DNA from: Pseudazoarcus pumilus
GTDB taxonomy: Bacteria; Pseudomonadota; Gammaproteobacteria; Burkholderiales; Rhodocyclaceae
Reading direction: 5' to 3'
DNA length: 64,000 bases
Assembly: GCF_002872475.1 (NCBI RefSeq)
Contig: NZ_CP025682.1
Coordinates: forward strand, 1,426,001 to 1,490,000
Shown: positions 54,485-64,000 of the stretch, piece by piece
How the letters are laid out: the number at the start of each line of letters is the position of its first letter
Numbering within the stretch: position 1 is the stretch's first letter
Made by a program: the position numbers and the translations under genes
The notes under the pieces: generated by a model
What the model was told of the DNA's origin: nothing
Seen by the model: only the letters and a program-made list of their open reading frames with translations
The model's database searches: none

Positions 54485-55735
54485 TCGCATCGCGTCGAAG
54501 AATTCCGCGTTGTTCTTGGTCGCCTTGACCTTGTCGAGCAGGAATTCCATTGCGTCCATGTCGTCCATGCCGTAGAGCAGCTTGCGCAGAATCCAGACCT
54601 TCTGGAGGATGTCCGGCTTCATCAGCAACTCTTCGCGTCGCGTGCCCGAGCGATTGACGTTGATCGCAGGATAGACGCGCTTCTCCGCCATGCGACGGTC
54701 CAGGTGCAGTTCCATGTTGCCGGTGCCCTTGAACTCCTCGTAGATCACGTCGTCCATGCGGCTGCCGGTGTCGATCAGCGCGGTGGCGATGATCGTCAGG
54801 CTACCACCTTCCTCAATGTTGCGCGCTGCGCCGAAAAAGCGCTTGGGTTTCTGCAACGCGTTTGCGTCGACACCACCGGTGAGTACCTTGCCGGAGGCGG
54901 GTACGACGGTGTTGTATGCGCGTGCCAGTCGGGTCAGGGAGTCGAGCAGGATCACCACGTCCTTCTTGTGTTCGGTCAGGCGCTTGGCCTTCTCGATGAC
55001 CATTTCGGCAACCTGCACGTGACGCGAGGCGGGCTCGTCGAAGGTCGAGGCCACCACCTCGCCGCGCACCGAGCGCTGCATCTCGGTGACTTCCTCCGGA
55101 CGCTCGTCGATCAACAGCACGATGACGGTGATGTCCGGGTGGTTGGTGATGATGGCGTGGGCAATGTGCTGCAGCATCACCGTCTTGCCGCTTTTCGGCG
55201 ACGATACGATCAGTCCGCGCTGGCCCTTGCCGATCGGCGCGATCATGTCGATCACGCGGCCGGTGATGTTCTCTTCGCTGCGGATGTCGCGCTCGAGCTT
55301 CAGGCACTCGTTGGGGTGCAGCGGCGTGAGGTTCTCGAACAGGATCTTGTGCTTGCAGTTCTCGGGCGGTTCGCCGTTGATCTTGTCGAGCTTGACCATC
55401 GCGAAGTAGCGCTCGCCGTCCTTGGGCGTGCGGATCTCGCCTTCGATGGTGTCGCCGGTGTGCAGGTTGAAGCGGCGAATCTGGGACGGCGAGACATAGA
55501 TGTCGTCGGTCCCGGCCAGGTACGACGTGTCGGGCGAGCGCAGGAAGCCGAAGCCGTCCGGCAACACCTCGAGGGCGCCGTCACCGAAGATCGGCTCGCC
55601 CTTCTTGGCCCGGTTCTTCAGCAGTGCGAATACGAGTTCCTGTTTCTTCAGCCGGTTTGCGCCGTCGATGCCATTGGTGGTGGCCATTTCGAGCAGCTGG
55701 CTGACGTGGAGGGCTTTGAGCTCCGATAGATGCAT
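54476..55735 (-). CDS. rho: transcription termination factor Rho
   Basis: A hexameric RNA helicase that ends transcription, 419 residues, the standard length. It has the N-terminal RNA-binding OSB fold ([20 protein letters not shown]), Walker A SPKSGKT, Walker B region [16 protein letters not shown], and the R-loop and Q-loop parts of the ATPase domain. It follows trxA after 130 bases on the same strand, the usual trxA-rho order. The gap holds a GC-rich hairpin without a T run. Confidence 0.98.
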   Translation of the reverse strand: MHLSELKALHVSQLLEMATTNGIDGANRLKKQELVFALLKNRAKKGEPIFGDGALEVLPDGFGFLRSPDTSYLAGTDDIYVSPSQIRRFNLHTGDTIEGEIRTPKDGERYFAMVKLDKINGEPPENCKHKILFENLTPLHPNECLKLERDIRSEENITGRVIDMIAPIGKGQRGLIVSSPKSGKTVMLQHIAHAIITNHPDITVIVLLIDERPEEVTEMQRSVRGEVVASTFDEPASRHVQVAEMVIEKAKRLTEHKKDVVILLDSLTRLARAYNTVVPASGKVLTGGVDANALQKPKRFFGAARNIEEGGSLTIIATALIDTGSRMDDVIYEEFKGTGNMELHLDRRMAEKRVYPAINVNRSGTRREELLMKPDILQKVWILRKLLYGMDDMDAMEFLLDKVKATKNNAEFFDAMRRG

Positions 55736-55865
55736 GGCAGGTGTGTGCGCGATCGCGCTTCAGGTGAATGAATGATCGGAAGGGAGACGGAGACGGATCT
55801 CGGTGCCGCCCGGCGGTTGCCCGGCGACAGGCGGGGAGCGCCCGGCAGGGCGCCCGCATGCGGAA

Positions 55866-56192
55866 TCAGAGGTTGCTGTCGATGAACGCCGTCAGTTGGG
55901 ACTTGGACAATGCGCCGACCTTGGTCGCCTCGACATTGCCACCCTTGAAAAGCATCAGTGTGGGGATGCCACGAATGCCGAACTTAGCCGGTGTTTCCTG
56001 ATTGTCGTCGATGTTGAGCTTGGCGATCTTGAGCTTGCCTGCGTACTCGCTGGCAATGTCGTCGAGGATCGGGGCGATCATCTTGCACGGTCCGCACCAT
56101 TCTGCCCAGTAGTCCACCAGAACCGGGAGCGGTTCCTGCAGGACTTCGGCGTCGAAGTTGCTGTCGGTGACGTGATGAATGTGTTCGCTCAT
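55866..56192 (-). CDS. trxA: thioredoxin
   Basis: The general cytoplasmic disulfide reductase, 108 residues. The active site is [10 protein letters not shown] with C33 and C36; [14 protein letters not shown] carries the conserved cis-proline. The start [13 protein letters not shown] is chosen by family length; a longer frame upstream is not used. It is followed by rho. Confidence 0.97.
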   Translation of the reverse strand: MSEHIHHVTDSNFDAEVLQEPLPVLVDYWAEWCGPCKMIAPILDDIASEYAGKLKIAKLNIDDNQETPAKFGIRGIPTLMLFKGGNVEATKVGALSKSQLTAFIDSNL

Positions 56193-56401
56193 GTTTCCTC
56201 GCGTGGATGTTTCGAAGGGCGTGAAAGTGTTTGGTGTGCGACCGTGCCGCGCGCGACGCACGGGCAGGTGAGAGTCGGGAGTGTTCGGAGATGTTCCGAG
56301 TGATGCCGAAACTTATGCCAAGCCGTGCGTTGCGTCAAGGTTTTCCCCGGCGAGAGCGCCTGACGGCGTTGCGAACGTGGCGAAAACCCCCTCTCGTCGG
56401 C

Positions 56402-56407
56402 TATATT
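56402..56407 (+). promoter_or_regulatory. candidate -10 box (TATATT) for fdxA
   Basis: TATATT lies about 57 bases before the ATG in the 271-base divergent gap between trxA and fdxA. No good -35 is found. The rest of the gap shows nothing else clear. Confidence 0.35.
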
Positions 56408-56463
56408 GTCGGGCACTGCGGACGAATCGATGCGTCCCCAACAACACCCGGAGAACCCTTCCC

Positions 56464-56787
56464 ATGACCTATGTTGTGACCGAATCCTGCATCCGCTGCA
56501 AGTACACCGACTGTGTGGACGTGTGCCCGGTGGACTGTTTCCGTGAAGGACCGAACTTTCTCGTGATCGACCCCGACGAGTGCATCGACTGCACGCTGTG
56601 CGTGGCCGAATGCCCGGTCGAGGCGATCTTCGCCGAGGACGACGTGCCCGATGACCAGCAGCATTTCATCGAACTCAACGCGGAGCTGGCCAAGCAGTGG
56701 CCGGCCATCGTCGAGACCAAGGACGCGCCGGCCGATGCCGACGAGTGGGCCCAGGTCAAGGACAAGCTGGGCGAACTCGAACGCTGA
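56464..56787 (+). CDS. fdxA: seven-iron ferredoxin (3Fe-4S plus 4Fe-4S)
   Basis: A small electron carrier of 107 residues. Cysteines C9, C12, C17, C21, C25, C40, C43, C46 and C50 ([31 protein letters not shown]) give the pattern of Azotobacter-type ferredoxin I, which binds one [3Fe-4S] and one [4Fe-4S] cluster. The acidic C-terminal tail is also typical. It is followed after 39 bases by the fadD pseudogene. Confidence 0.95.
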   Translation: MTYVVTESCIRCKYTDCVDVCPVDCFREGPNFLVIDPDECIDCTLCVAECPVEAIFAEDDVPDDQQHFIELNAELAKQWPAIVETKDAPADADEWAQVKDKLGELER

Positions 56788-56826
56788 GGGTCGGATCGGT
56801 CGGTGCAGGCAGACGGAGCGCGAGCA

Positions 56827-58474
56827 ATGGAGCGGATCTGGTTGCGCAGCTATCCGTCGGGCGTGCCTGCCGAGATCGAGCCCGATTACGCGAACCTTGT
56901 CGAGGCGATCGAAGAGGCGGCACGGCGTTTCGCCGAACGCCCAGCCTATGTATGCATGGGACGCAGTCTGACCTATGCAGAACTCGATCGTCTGTCGCTG
57001 CATTTCGCCGCCTTCCTGCGTATGGATCTCGGGCTTGAGCCCGGTGCGCGCGTGGCGCTGATGCTGCCCAATGTGCTGCAGTATCCGGTCGCCTTGTTCG
57101 GGGCCTTGCGCGCGGGCTGCACCGTGGTCAACGTCAATCCGCTCTATACGGCGCGTGAGCTTGAGCATCAGCTCGTCGATTCCGGTGCCGGCACGCTCCT
57201 CGTACTCGAGAATTTCGCTCACACGGTCGCCAGACTCGGAGACGCTGTTCCGCGCAACGTCGTGGTCACGGGTCTGGGCGATCTGCTCGGCGCACCGAAG
57301 CGCTGGCTCGTCAACTTCGTGGTGCGCCATGTGCGCAAGATGGTGCCCGCATGGAGGCTGCCAGGGCATGTGCGCTTTGACGACGCGCTCGCGCGCGGGG
57401 CTCGGCGCAGTTTCGAGCCGGTGACGCCCGCGCCCGGGGACATCGCCTTCCTGCAGTACACCGGGGGTACGACCGGGCGCGGTGCTCACGCACGCCAACA
57501 TCTGCGCCAACCTCGCCCAGGCGCACGCGTGGATTCGTCCGTGCGTCGAGGAGGGACGCGAACTCATCGTCACCGCGCTGCCGCTCTATCACATCTTCTC
57601 GCTGACCGCGAACTGCCTGATGTTCGGCAGCCTCGGTGCGACCAATCTGCTGATCACCAATCCGCGTGACATCCCGGGCTTCGTCAAGGAACTCGGCCGT
57701 CACCGGTTCACGGCGATCACTGGCGTCAACACCCTGTTCAATGCGCTGCTCAACCACCCCGACTTTGGCAAGCTCGATTTCTCCTCGCTCAAGATCACGC
57801 TGGGCGGTGGCATGGCCGTGCAGCGCCGCGTGGCCGAGCGCTGGCAGGCAGCCACCGGAAACACCTTGATCGAGGCCTATGGCCTGACCGAAACCTCGCC
57901 GGCAGTGAGCATCAACCCGCTCGACCTGGACCACTACAACCATTCCATCGGTTTGCCCCTGCCGTCGACCGATGTGTCCATCCGCGACGACGACGACAAC
58001 GAGCTGCCGCCCGGGGAGCCGGGTGAGCTGTGCATCCGCGGACCACAGGTTATGAGCGAGTATTGGCAGCGTCCCGAGGAGACGGCCGCCGCCTTCACCG
58101 TGGACGGTTTCTTCCGTTCTGGCGACATCGCGACGATGGACGAGCACGGCTTTCTGACCATCGTCGATCGCAAGAAGGACATGATCAACGTGTCCGGCTT
58201 CAACGTCTTTCCCAACGAGATCGAGGACGTGCTCGCCTCCCATCCGCAGGTGCTCGAGGCCGCGGCGGTGGGTGTGCCCGACGAGCGCAGCGGCGAGCTG
58301 GTCAAGGTCTTCGTCGTGCGGCGCGATGTCTCGCTGACCGAAGACGCGCTGATCGCGCATTGCCGGGCGAGCCTGACCGCCTACAAGGTGCCGCACCGCG
58401 TGGAGTTTCGCGATTCGCTGCCCAAGACCAACGTCGGCAAGATCCTGCGCCGGGCCTTGCGCGACGAAGAGTGA
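56827..58474 (+). pseudogene. fadD: long-chain acyl-CoA synthetase (fadD-like), frameshifted by an apparent 11-base deletion
   Basis: FadD activates fatty acids to acyl-CoA by way of an acyl-adenylate. The gene is in two frames. Part one (56827-57477) runs to [10 protein letters not shown]. Part two (from about 57479, [15 protein letters not shown]) continues to the proper C-terminus with [23 protein letters not shown] and [15 protein letters not shown]. At the junction (57472-57482) the DNA reads ACCGGGCGCGGTGCTC; the family consensus TGGTTG-x-x-KGA needs 11 more bases, including the lysine codon. The missing piece is what slippage between two GGG runs would remove. The break is inside the AMP-binding loop, so no active enzyme is expected unless this is a sequencing error. 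Confidence 0.88.
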
Positions 58475-58489
58475 GCCTCGCTCGCGTGC

Positions 58490-58495
58490 TAGAAT
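58490..58495 (+). promoter_or_regulatory. candidate extended -10 box (TGC-TAGAAT) for aroC
   Basis: TGCTAGAATC, 40 bases upstream of the aroC start and just after the fadD stop. Confidence 0.45.
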
Positions 58496-58534
58496 CCGCA
58501 GCCTCGAAACGACGGCCTGCGCGCGAGTTTCCCC

Positions 58535-59668
58535 ATGTCCGGCAATACCCAAGGCAAGCTATTCAGCGTTACTTCGTTCGGCGAGTCGCACGGCCCGGCC
58601 ATCGGTTGTGTCGTCGACGGATGTCCGCCCGGGCTGGCGATTTCGGCCGCGGACATCCAGCGCGAACTCGACCGGCGCAAGCCGGGAACCTCGCGTCATG
58701 TGACGCAGCGCCGCGAGAGCGACGAGGTCGAGATCCTGTCCGGAGTGTTCGAGGGCGTCACCACCGGCACGCCGATCTCGCTGCTCATCCGCAACCAGGA
58801 CCAGCGTTCCAAGGACTACGGCAACATCGCCGAGACCTTCCGCCCGGGCCACGCAGATTACCCCTACTGGCAGAAGTACGGCATCCGTGACCATCGCGGT
58901 GGCGGGCGCTCTTCGGCGCGCGAGACGGCGGTGCGCGTCGCGGCCGGCGCGATCGCCAGAAAGTGGTTGCGTGAGCGTCACGGCATCGTGATCCGCGGCT
59001 ACATGGCCGCGCTGGGCCCCATCGACATCCCGTTCGAGGACTGGGCCGAAGTCGACCGCAATCCGTTCTTCGCGCCCAACGCGCAAGTCGTGCCGCAGCT
59101 CGAGTCGTTCATGGATGCCTTGCGCAAGTCCGGAGACTCGGTCGGCGCGCGCATCAATGCCGTGGCCACCGGACTGCCCGTGGGCTGGGGCGAGCCCGTG
59201 TATGACCGTCTCGACGCCGACATCGCCTACGCCATGATGAACATCAATGCCGTCAAGGGTGTGGAGATCGGTTCCGGCTTCGCCTCGGTGGCGCAGCGCG
59301 GCACCGAGCATTCCGACGAGATCACGCCAGAGGGCTTTCTGTCGAACAACGCCGGGGGGGTTCTGGGCGGGCTGAGCACCGGGCAGGACATTCTGGTCAG
59401 CATCGCCATCAAGCCCACCTCCAGCATCCGGCTGGATCGGCGCTCCATCGACAAGCAGGGCAATGCCGTGATCGTCAACACGCACGGGCGTCACGATCCG
59501 TGCGTGGGCATTCGCGCCACGCCGATCGCCGAGGCCATGCTGGCGCTGGTGCTGATGGACCATGCGCTGCGTCATCGCGCGCAGTGTGGCGACGTGCGCA
59601 CGGCCACGCCCGTCGTGCCGCGACTCGCGCCCGAGGGGCGGCAGACGCCGCCCGCACCCGAGGCCTGA
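58535..59668 (+). CDS. aroC: chorismate synthase
   Basis: The last step of the shikimate pathway, using reduced FMN. The 377-residue protein has [19 protein letters not shown], the [17 protein letters not shown] signature and [15 protein letters not shown]. Together with the aroG fragment at the left edge it covers the two ends of the pathway. The start [20 protein letters not shown] is standard; no clear ribosome-binding site precedes it. Confidence 0.98.
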   Translation: MSGNTQGKLFSVTSFGESHGPAIGCVVDGCPPGLAISAADIQRELDRRKPGTSRHVTQRRESDEVEILSGVFEGVTTGTPISLLIRNQDQRSKDYGNIAETFRPGHADYPYWQKYGIRDHRGGGRSSARETAVRVAAGAIARKWLRERHGIVIRGYMAALGPIDIPFEDWAEVDRNPFFAPNAQVVPQLESFMDALRKSGDSVGARINAVATGLPVGWGEPVYDRLDADIAYAMMNINAVKGVEIGSGFASVAQRGTEHSDEITPEGFLSNNAGGVLGGLSTGQDILVSIAIKPTSSIRLDRRSIDKQGNAVIVNTHGRHDPCVGIRATPIAEAMLALVLMDHALRHRAQCGDVRTATPVVPRLAPEGRQTPPAPEA

Positions 59669-59709
59669 AGGCCGCGGCGCAGCCCGCTGTGCCCGGCCCC
59701 GGATGGACC

Positions 59710-60864
59710 ATGTTTCCGTACTGGCGGCTGTCCACCTACTACTTCTTCTATTTCGGCTTCGTCGGCGCATTCTCGCCGTACTTCACGCTCTATCTGCAGT
59801 CGCTCGATTACGGCCCGACCGACATCGCGGTCCTGATGTCGGTGATGCAGGTCATGCGTGTGCTCGCGCCCAGCCTGTGGGGCTGGCTGGCCGAGCGTAC
59901 CGGCCTGCGCGTACCCATCGTGCGTGCTTCCGCCATCGCCAGCCTGGCCGGCTTCTGCCCGTTCTTCTTCACCACCGACTTTGCCGGCATGTTCCTCGCG
60001 ATGGTGTTGATGGCCTTTTTCTGGAGCGCGGCGCTACCGCTCGTCGAGAGTCTCACCTTCGCCCATCTCGGGGCGCTCGGACATCGCTACGGCCGCATCC
60101 GCTTGTGGGGCTCGCTGGGCTTCATCGTCGCCGTGGTGGGACTGGGGTATCTGCTCGATTTCGTCGCCATCGACCGGGTGCTGGTGATCATTGCGCTGGT
60201 GCTGGTGGGTATCGTCGCCTGCGCAATTTTCCTGCCCGAGGCGGCCGCACCCACGGCGGGGCGCGCCCGCGCACGGCTGGGCGAGACGCTGCGCCGGCCG
60301 GAGGTCGTCGCGCTGCTGGGCGCGTGTTTCTTCATGGCGGCAGCGCACGGAGCCTGGTACGTGTTCTACTCCATCCACCTGGCCGATCACGGCTATGGCA
60401 AGGCCGTGATCGGCTGGATGTGGGCGCTGGGCGTGATTGCCGAGATCGGCGTGTTCCTGATCATGCCGGCGCTGGCGACGCGCTTCGGCATGCGTGCCAT
60501 CCTGCTGTTCTCGTTCGCCGCGGCAGTGCTGCGCTTCCTCCTGATCGGCTGGGGCGCGGACAGCTTCGCGTTGCTGGTCGTCGGACAGCTGCTGCACGGC
60601 GTGACCTTCGGCGCCTATCATGCGGCAGCGATCGCGATGATCGCGCGCTGGTTTCCGGGGCGGCTGCAGGCGCACGGGCAGGCACTTTACGGCAGCCTGT
60701 CCTTCGGCGCAGGAGGCATGCTGGGAGGCTTGCTCGGCGGCGTGAGCTGGGACACCATCGGGGCGGGCTGGACTTTCACGACAAGTTCGTCGTTCGCGCT
60801 GGTGGGACTGATCTGGTTGATGACGGGCTGGCGTGGCGAGCGGTCCGAACAACGAGGAGATTGA
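59710..60864 (+). CDS. MFS transporter, HcaT-like
   Basis: An inner-membrane carrier of 384 residues with about twelve helices. The start MFPYWRLSTYYFFYFGFVGAFSPYF, the loop LAERTGLRVPIV and GRIRLWGSLGFIVAVVG resemble the 3-phenylpropionate/nucleoside-type MFS subgroup that includes HcaT. The substrate is unknown. It begins 42 bases after aroC and is followed by the M48 peptidase gene after 5 bases. Confidence 0.88.
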   Translation: MFPYWRLSTYYFFYFGFVGAFSPYFTLYLQSLDYGPTDIAVLMSVMQVMRVLAPSLWGWLAERTGLRVPIVRASAIASLAGFCPFFFTTDFAGMFLAMVLMAFFWSAALPLVESLTFAHLGALGHRYGRIRLWGSLGFIVAVVGLGYLLDFVAIDRVLVIIALVLVGIVACAIFLPEAAAPTAGRARARLGETLRRPEVVALLGACFFMAAAHGAWYVFYSIHLADHGYGKAVIGWMWALGVIAEIGVFLIMPALATRFGMRAILLFSFAAAVLRFLLIGWGADSFALLVVGQLLHGVTFGAYHAAAIAMIARWFPGRLQAHGQALYGSLSFGAGGMLGGLLGGVSWDTIGAGWTFTTSSSFALVGLIWLMTGWRGERSEQRGD

Positions 60865-60869
60865 CGCAC

Positions 60870-61685
60870 ATGAAGGCTTCCTTTGGCGCGATTTCGGGCG
60901 CGCTGTTGCTGTCGCTGCTACTGGCCGGATGCCAGAGCGTGCAGACCACCGGCAGCGGCGCGGTCGGGGTCGAGCGCAACCAGTTGATGATGGTGTCGGC
61001 CGAGGAGGTCGAGCAGGCCTCGGCCAAACAGTACGCGGAAATGATGGAGGAGGCGCGTAAGCAGGGCGTGCTCAACCGCGATGCGCGCCAGCTCGAGCGC
61101 GTGCGCACGATCACGAACCGGCTCGTCGCGCAGGTGGGCAGTTTCCGTACCGATGCCGCGGGCTGGCCGTGGGAAATCAACGTGATCCGTTCCGACCAGC
61201 TCAACGCCTGGTGCATGGCAGGCGGCAAGATGGCGATCTATTCGGGGCTCATCGAACAGCTCGAACTGAGCGACGATGAGATCGCCGCCGTGCTGGGTCA
61301 CGAGATCGCCCATGCCTTGCGCGAACATGCCCGCGAGCGCGTGTCGCGCTCGATGGCCACCGGCATCGGTGTGTCGCTTGCCGGCGCCATTCTCGGTGCG
61401 GGTGAGGCCGGTACCAACCTGATGGGCCAGGTCGCAAGGGTGACCTTCGAACTGCCGCATTCTCGCCTGCACGAGACCGAGGCCGACCGCATCGGCGTGG
61501 AACTGGCCGCGCGCGCCGGCTACGATCCGCGCGCGGCCGTCAGCCTGTGGGACAAGATGTCGTCGCGCTCGGCCGGCGGTCCGCCCAAGTGGTTGTCTAC
61601 CCACCCGGCACATGACGAACGTCAACGCGAACTGCGTCAGGCGAGCGAGCGCGTCATGCCGCTGTACCGGCAGGCGCGGCGCTGA
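60870..61685 (+). CDS. M48-family metallopeptidase lipoprotein (LoiP/BepA-like)
   Basis: A predicted outer-membrane lipoprotein protease of 271 residues. The signal peptide ends in the lipobox LLAGC with lipidated C21. The zinc site is HEIAH (H144, E145, H148) in VLGHEIAHALREHARER, with the third ligand in HETEADRIG. NAWCMAGGKMAIYSGLI is also conserved. Such proteases act in quality control of envelope proteins. GAGGAG lies 10 bases before the ATG. Confidence 0.93.
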   Translation: MKASFGAISGALLLSLLLAGCQSVQTTGSGAVGVERNQLMMVSAEEVEQASAKQYAEMMEEARKQGVLNRDARQLERVRTITNRLVAQVGSFRTDAAGWPWEINVIRSDQLNAWCMAGGKMAIYSGLIEQLELSDDEIAAVLGHEIAHALREHARERVSRSMATGIGVSLAGAILGAGEAGTNLMGQVARVTFELPHSRLHETEADRIGVELAARAGYDPRAAVSLWDKMSSRSAGGPPKWLSTHPAHDERQRELRQASERVMPLYRQARR

Positions 61686-61705
61686 GTGACGCGCGCGGCC
61701 AGGAT

Positions 61706-61735
61706 TTGGCCTGTCGTCGCGGCATGTGAAATAAT
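61706..61735 (+). promoter_or_regulatory. candidate promoter of the leu operon
   Basis: TTGGCC, an 18-base spacer and AATAAT, about 30 bases before the leuC start. I see no leader peptide or attenuator. Confidence 0.35.
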
Positions 61736-61765
61736 CAGGGACTTTTTCCCGCTGGAAAAGCACGC

Positions 61766-63175
61766 ATGAAACCGCGCACCTTGTACGACAAATTGTGGGA
61801 CGCCCATCTGGTGCGGCAGGAAGCCAACGGCACGGCACTGATCTACATCGATCGCCATCTCGTGCACGAGGTCACCAGCCCGCAAGCTTTCGAGGGGCTC
61901 AAGCTCGCGCAGCGCAAGCCCTGGCGCGTGCACTCGATCGTCGCCACGGCCGATCACAACACGCCCACCGATCACTGGGATGAAGGCATTAAGGATCCCG
62001 TCTCGCGCCAGCAGGTCGAGACGCTGGATGCCAACATCCGCGAGGTCGGTGCGCTGGCCTACTTTCCGTTCCGTGACGATCGCCAGGGCATCGTGCACGT
62101 CATCGGCCCCGAGAACGGTGCGACCCTGCCCGGCATGACCGTGGTGTGCGGCGACTCGCACACCTCGACGCACGGCGCTTTCGGCTGCCTCGCGCACGGC
62201 ATCGGCACCTCGGAAGTGGAGCATGTGCTCGCCACGCAGTGTCTGCTGCAGAAGAAGTCCAAGAACATGCTGGTGCGCGTCGATGGCGACTTGCCACGTG
62301 GCGTGACCGCCAAGGACATCGTGCTGGCCATCATCGGCAAGATCGGCACCGCGGGCGGCACCGGCTACGCAATCGAGTTCGGCGGCAGCGCGATTCGCGC
62401 CCTGTCGATGGAAGGGCGCATGACGATCTGCAACATGGCCATCGAGGCCGGCGCACGCGCCGGCTTGGTGGCGGTGGATCAGACCACGATCGATTATGTC
62501 GAGGGACGCCCGTTCGCGCCGACCGGCGAGGACTGGGACAAGGCCGTGGCCTACTGGCGCACGTTGCACTCCGACGAGGATGCCGTGTTCGACCGCGTGG
62601 TGGAGCTAGACGCCGCTACCATCGAGCCGCAAGTGACCTGGGGCACCTCGCCCGAGATGGTCACCGCGATCGGCGGGCGTGTGCCTGATCCGGCGAGCAT
62701 CAGCGATCCGGTGCGCCGCGAGAGTACCGAGCGTGCGCTCAAGTACATGGGGCTGGCCCCGAACACCCCGATGACCGAGATCGCGCTCGATCAGGTCTTT
62801 ATCGGCTCCTGCACCAACTCGCGCATCGAGGATCTGCGCGAGGCCGCCGCAGTGGTGAAGGGTCGTCGCAAGGCGGATAATGTGCGCCGTGTGCTGGTCG
62901 TGCCGGGTTCGGGTCTGGTCAAGGTGCAGGCCGAAAAAGAAGGTCTGGACCGGATTTTCCTGGATGCCGGTTTCGAGTGGCGCGAACCGGGCTGTTCGAT
63001 GTGCCTGGCGATGAATGCCGACCGGCTGGAACCGGGCGAGCGTTGCGCGTCGACCTCCAACCGCAATTTCGAGGGCCGTCAGGGAGCTGGAGGGCGGACT
63101 CATCTCGTGAGTCCCGCGATGGCCGCAGCCGCGGCCGTGACCGGGCATTTTGTCGATGTACGCAACATGAACTGA
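61766..63175 (+). CDS. leuC: 3-isopropylmalate dehydratase large subunit
   Basis: LeuC with LeuD isomerizes 2- to 3-isopropylmalate in leucine synthesis. The 469-residue protein has the [4Fe-4S] cysteines in [11 protein letters not shown] and GCSMCLAMN, and [24 protein letters not shown], as in aconitase-family enzymes. The ATG is the family start ([14 protein letters not shown]). The operon continues with an entericidin-like gene and leuD. Confidence 0.98.
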   Translation: MKPRTLYDKLWDAHLVRQEANGTALIYIDRHLVHEVTSPQAFEGLKLAQRKPWRVHSIVATADHNTPTDHWDEGIKDPVSRQQVETLDANIREVGALAYFPFRDDRQGIVHVIGPENGATLPGMTVVCGDSHTSTHGAFGCLAHGIGTSEVEHVLATQCLLQKKSKNMLVRVDGDLPRGVTAKDIVLAIIGKIGTAGGTGYAIEFGGSAIRALSMEGRMTICNMAIEAGARAGLVAVDQTTIDYVEGRPFAPTGEDWDKAVAYWRTLHSDEDAVFDRVVELDAATIEPQVTWGTSPEMVTAIGGRVPDPASISDPVRRESTERALKYMGLAPNTPMTEIALDQVFIGSCTNSRIEDLREAAAVVKGRRKADNVRRVLVVPGSGLVKVQAEKEGLDRIFLDAGFEWREPGCSMCLAMNADRLEPGERCASTSNRNFEGRQGAGGRTHLVSPAMAAAAAVTGHFVDVRNMN

Positions 63176-63187
63176 AAGGAGATTGCC

Positions 63188-63319
63188 ATGCAGAAGAAAT
63201 TCAAGATGATCGCTCTGGTTCTCGCCGCCGGCCTGCTGGTCGCGGGTTGCAACACCATGGAAGGTGCCGGCAAGGACATCGAGAAAGGTGGCGAAGCCAT
63301 CCAGAAGTCGGCCAAGTGA
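63188..63319 (+). CDS. entericidin-like small lipoprotein
   Basis: A 43-residue lipoprotein between leuC and leuD. The signal peptide ends in LVAGC (C21), followed by a 22-residue amphipathic tail with [13 protein letters not shown], the pattern of the entericidin A/B family. In E. coli these act as a small toxin/antidote lipoprotein pair, but single copies are common and their function is not clear. AAGGAGATTGCC precedes the ATG. The stop overlaps the leuD start (TGATG), so leuD translation is coupled to it. Confidence 0.88.
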   Translation: MQKKFKMIALVLAAGLLVAGCNTMEGAGKDIEKGGEAIQKSAK

Positions 63320-63957
63320 TGAAGAAATTCGAGACCCTCGACGGTCTCGTCGCTCCCCTGGACCGGGCGAACGTCGACACCGATGCGATCATTCCGAAAC
63401 AGTTCCTGAAGTCGATCAAGCGCACCGGCTTCGGACCGAACCTGTTCGACGAATGGCGTTACCTCGATGTCGGCCAGCCCGGCCAGGACTGCAGCGCACG
63501 ACCGAAGAACCCGGACTTCGTACTCAACCAGCCACGTTACGAGGGCGCGCAGATCCTGCTCGCGCGCGAGAACTTCGGTTGTGGCAGTTCGCGCGAGCAC
63601 GCCCCCTGGGCACTCGAGGACTACGGCTTTCGCGTGATCATCGCGCCGAGCTTTGCCGAAATATTCTTCAACAACAGCTTCAAGAACGGGCTGTTGCCGA
63701 TCGTGCTGCCGACGCAGACCGTCGATGAACTGTTCCGCGAGTGCGAGGCCACGGAGGGTTACCGCCTGGTCGTCGACCTGGTCGCGCAAACGGTCACCCG
63801 CCCCGACGGCACGAGCATCTCCTTCGAGGTCGATGACTTCCGCAAGGAATGCCTGCTCAATGGCTGGGACGACATCGGGCTGACCCTGCTGCACGGCGAC
63901 GAGATCAAGGCCTTCGAAGCGCGCCGACGCACCGAGCATCCGTATTACTTTTCCTGA
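63319..63957 (+). CDS. leuD: 3-isopropylmalate dehydratase small subunit
   Basis: The partner of LeuC, 212 residues. [52 protein letters not shown] and the C-terminal YYFS fit LeuD. Its start overlaps the stop of the small lipoprotein gene by one base. Confidence 0.98.
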   Translation: MKKFETLDGLVAPLDRANVDTDAIIPKQFLKSIKRTGFGPNLFDEWRYLDVGQPGQDCSARPKNPDFVLNQPRYEGAQILLARENFGCGSSREHAPWALEDYGFRVIIAPSFAEIFFNNSFKNGLLPIVLPTQTVDELFRECEATEGYRLVVDLVAQTVTRPDGTSISFEVDDFRKECLLNGWDDIGLTLLHGDEIKAFEARRRTEHPYYFS

Positions 63958-63995
63958 GCCGCAAGCCGGCTCGGGACGACTGGAGAAGCACCCCG

Positions 63996-64000
63996 ATGAA
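63996..64000 (+). CDS. leuB: start of the next gene, probably leuB (truncated)
   Basis: An ATG preceded by GGAG at 63982-63985 begins 38 bases after the leuD stop. Only five bases are present. The identification as 3-isopropylmalate dehydrogenase rests only on the usual leuC-leuD-leuB order. Confidence 0.45.

Noticed and set aside
57472-57482. Programmed frameshift in fadD
   Set aside because: There is no slippery heptamer or downstream stimulatory structure, and a frame change alone would still lack the conserved lysine codon; a deletion or sequence error explains it better.
61686-61765. Leucine leader peptide or attenuator before leuC
   Set aside because: No run of Leu codons and no alternative hairpins are present in the 80-base gap.

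Overview
The window is a 64 kb piece of a high-GC bacterial chromosome with dense, mostly housekeeping gene content. The 16S sequence, the gene pairs proS/rppH, rplM-rpsI, argC/erpA and trxA-rho, a CNP1-like gene next to coq7, and an entericidin-like gene between leuC and leuD all fit a betaproteobacterium, most likely in the Rhodocyclales (Azoarcus/Thauera/Zoogloea relatives). That placement is inference, not a search result. I see no phage, insertion sequence, CRISPR array or genomic island.

Layout. 1-7 kb: 3' end of a DAHP synthase gene, a two-gene TAXI-type TRAP transporter, a cobalamin adenosyltransferase and a sensor kinase/response regulator pair. 7-14.3 kb: alaS, then a leftward cluster ilvE, YheT-like hydrolase, phosphomannomutase and EAL-HDOD protein. 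14.4-21 kb: a complete sodium-pumping NADH:quinone reductase operon nqrABCDEF with nqrM and a CBS-domain gene, behind a 300-base control region carrying an FNR-like site. 21.3-30 kb: nudJ, a predicted secreted cysteine-peptidase-like protein and mnmA rightward; glnE, CYTH-CHAD, sixA, a DUF2062 gene and an unknown gene leftward. 30-41.8 kb: YhdP-like, nitrilase-like, tldD, bactofilin, a lytic transglycosylase, proS, rppH, CNP1-like, coq7 and OsmC-like. 42-47.5 kb: a candidate small RNA, rplM-rpsI, argC, erpA, an M23 peptidase and tyrS. 47.5-53 kb: a complete rRNA operon (tandem promoters, boxB/boxA, 16S, tRNA-Ile, tRNA-Ala, 23S, 5S, terminator). 53-64 kb: a membrane-anchored orphan TAXI protein, rho, trxA, fdxA, a frameshifted fadD, aroC, an MFS transporter, an M48 lipoprotein peptidase, leuC, an entericidin-like lipoprotein, leuD and the first bases of probable leuB.

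The best candidate for something undescribed is a stand-alone transcription unit of about 100 nucleotides just upstream of rplM (42024-42161). It has a good sigma-70 promoter, a perfect 5' hairpin, a CU-rich stretch whose loop resembles the anti-Shine-Dalgarno end of 16S rRNA, and a perfect intrinsic terminator. It looks like a trans-acting small RNA. Other points to follow up are an apparent 11-base deletion in fadD, G-tract repeats between the two rRNA promoters, the FNR-like box before nqr, and the nudJ-associated secreted protein.
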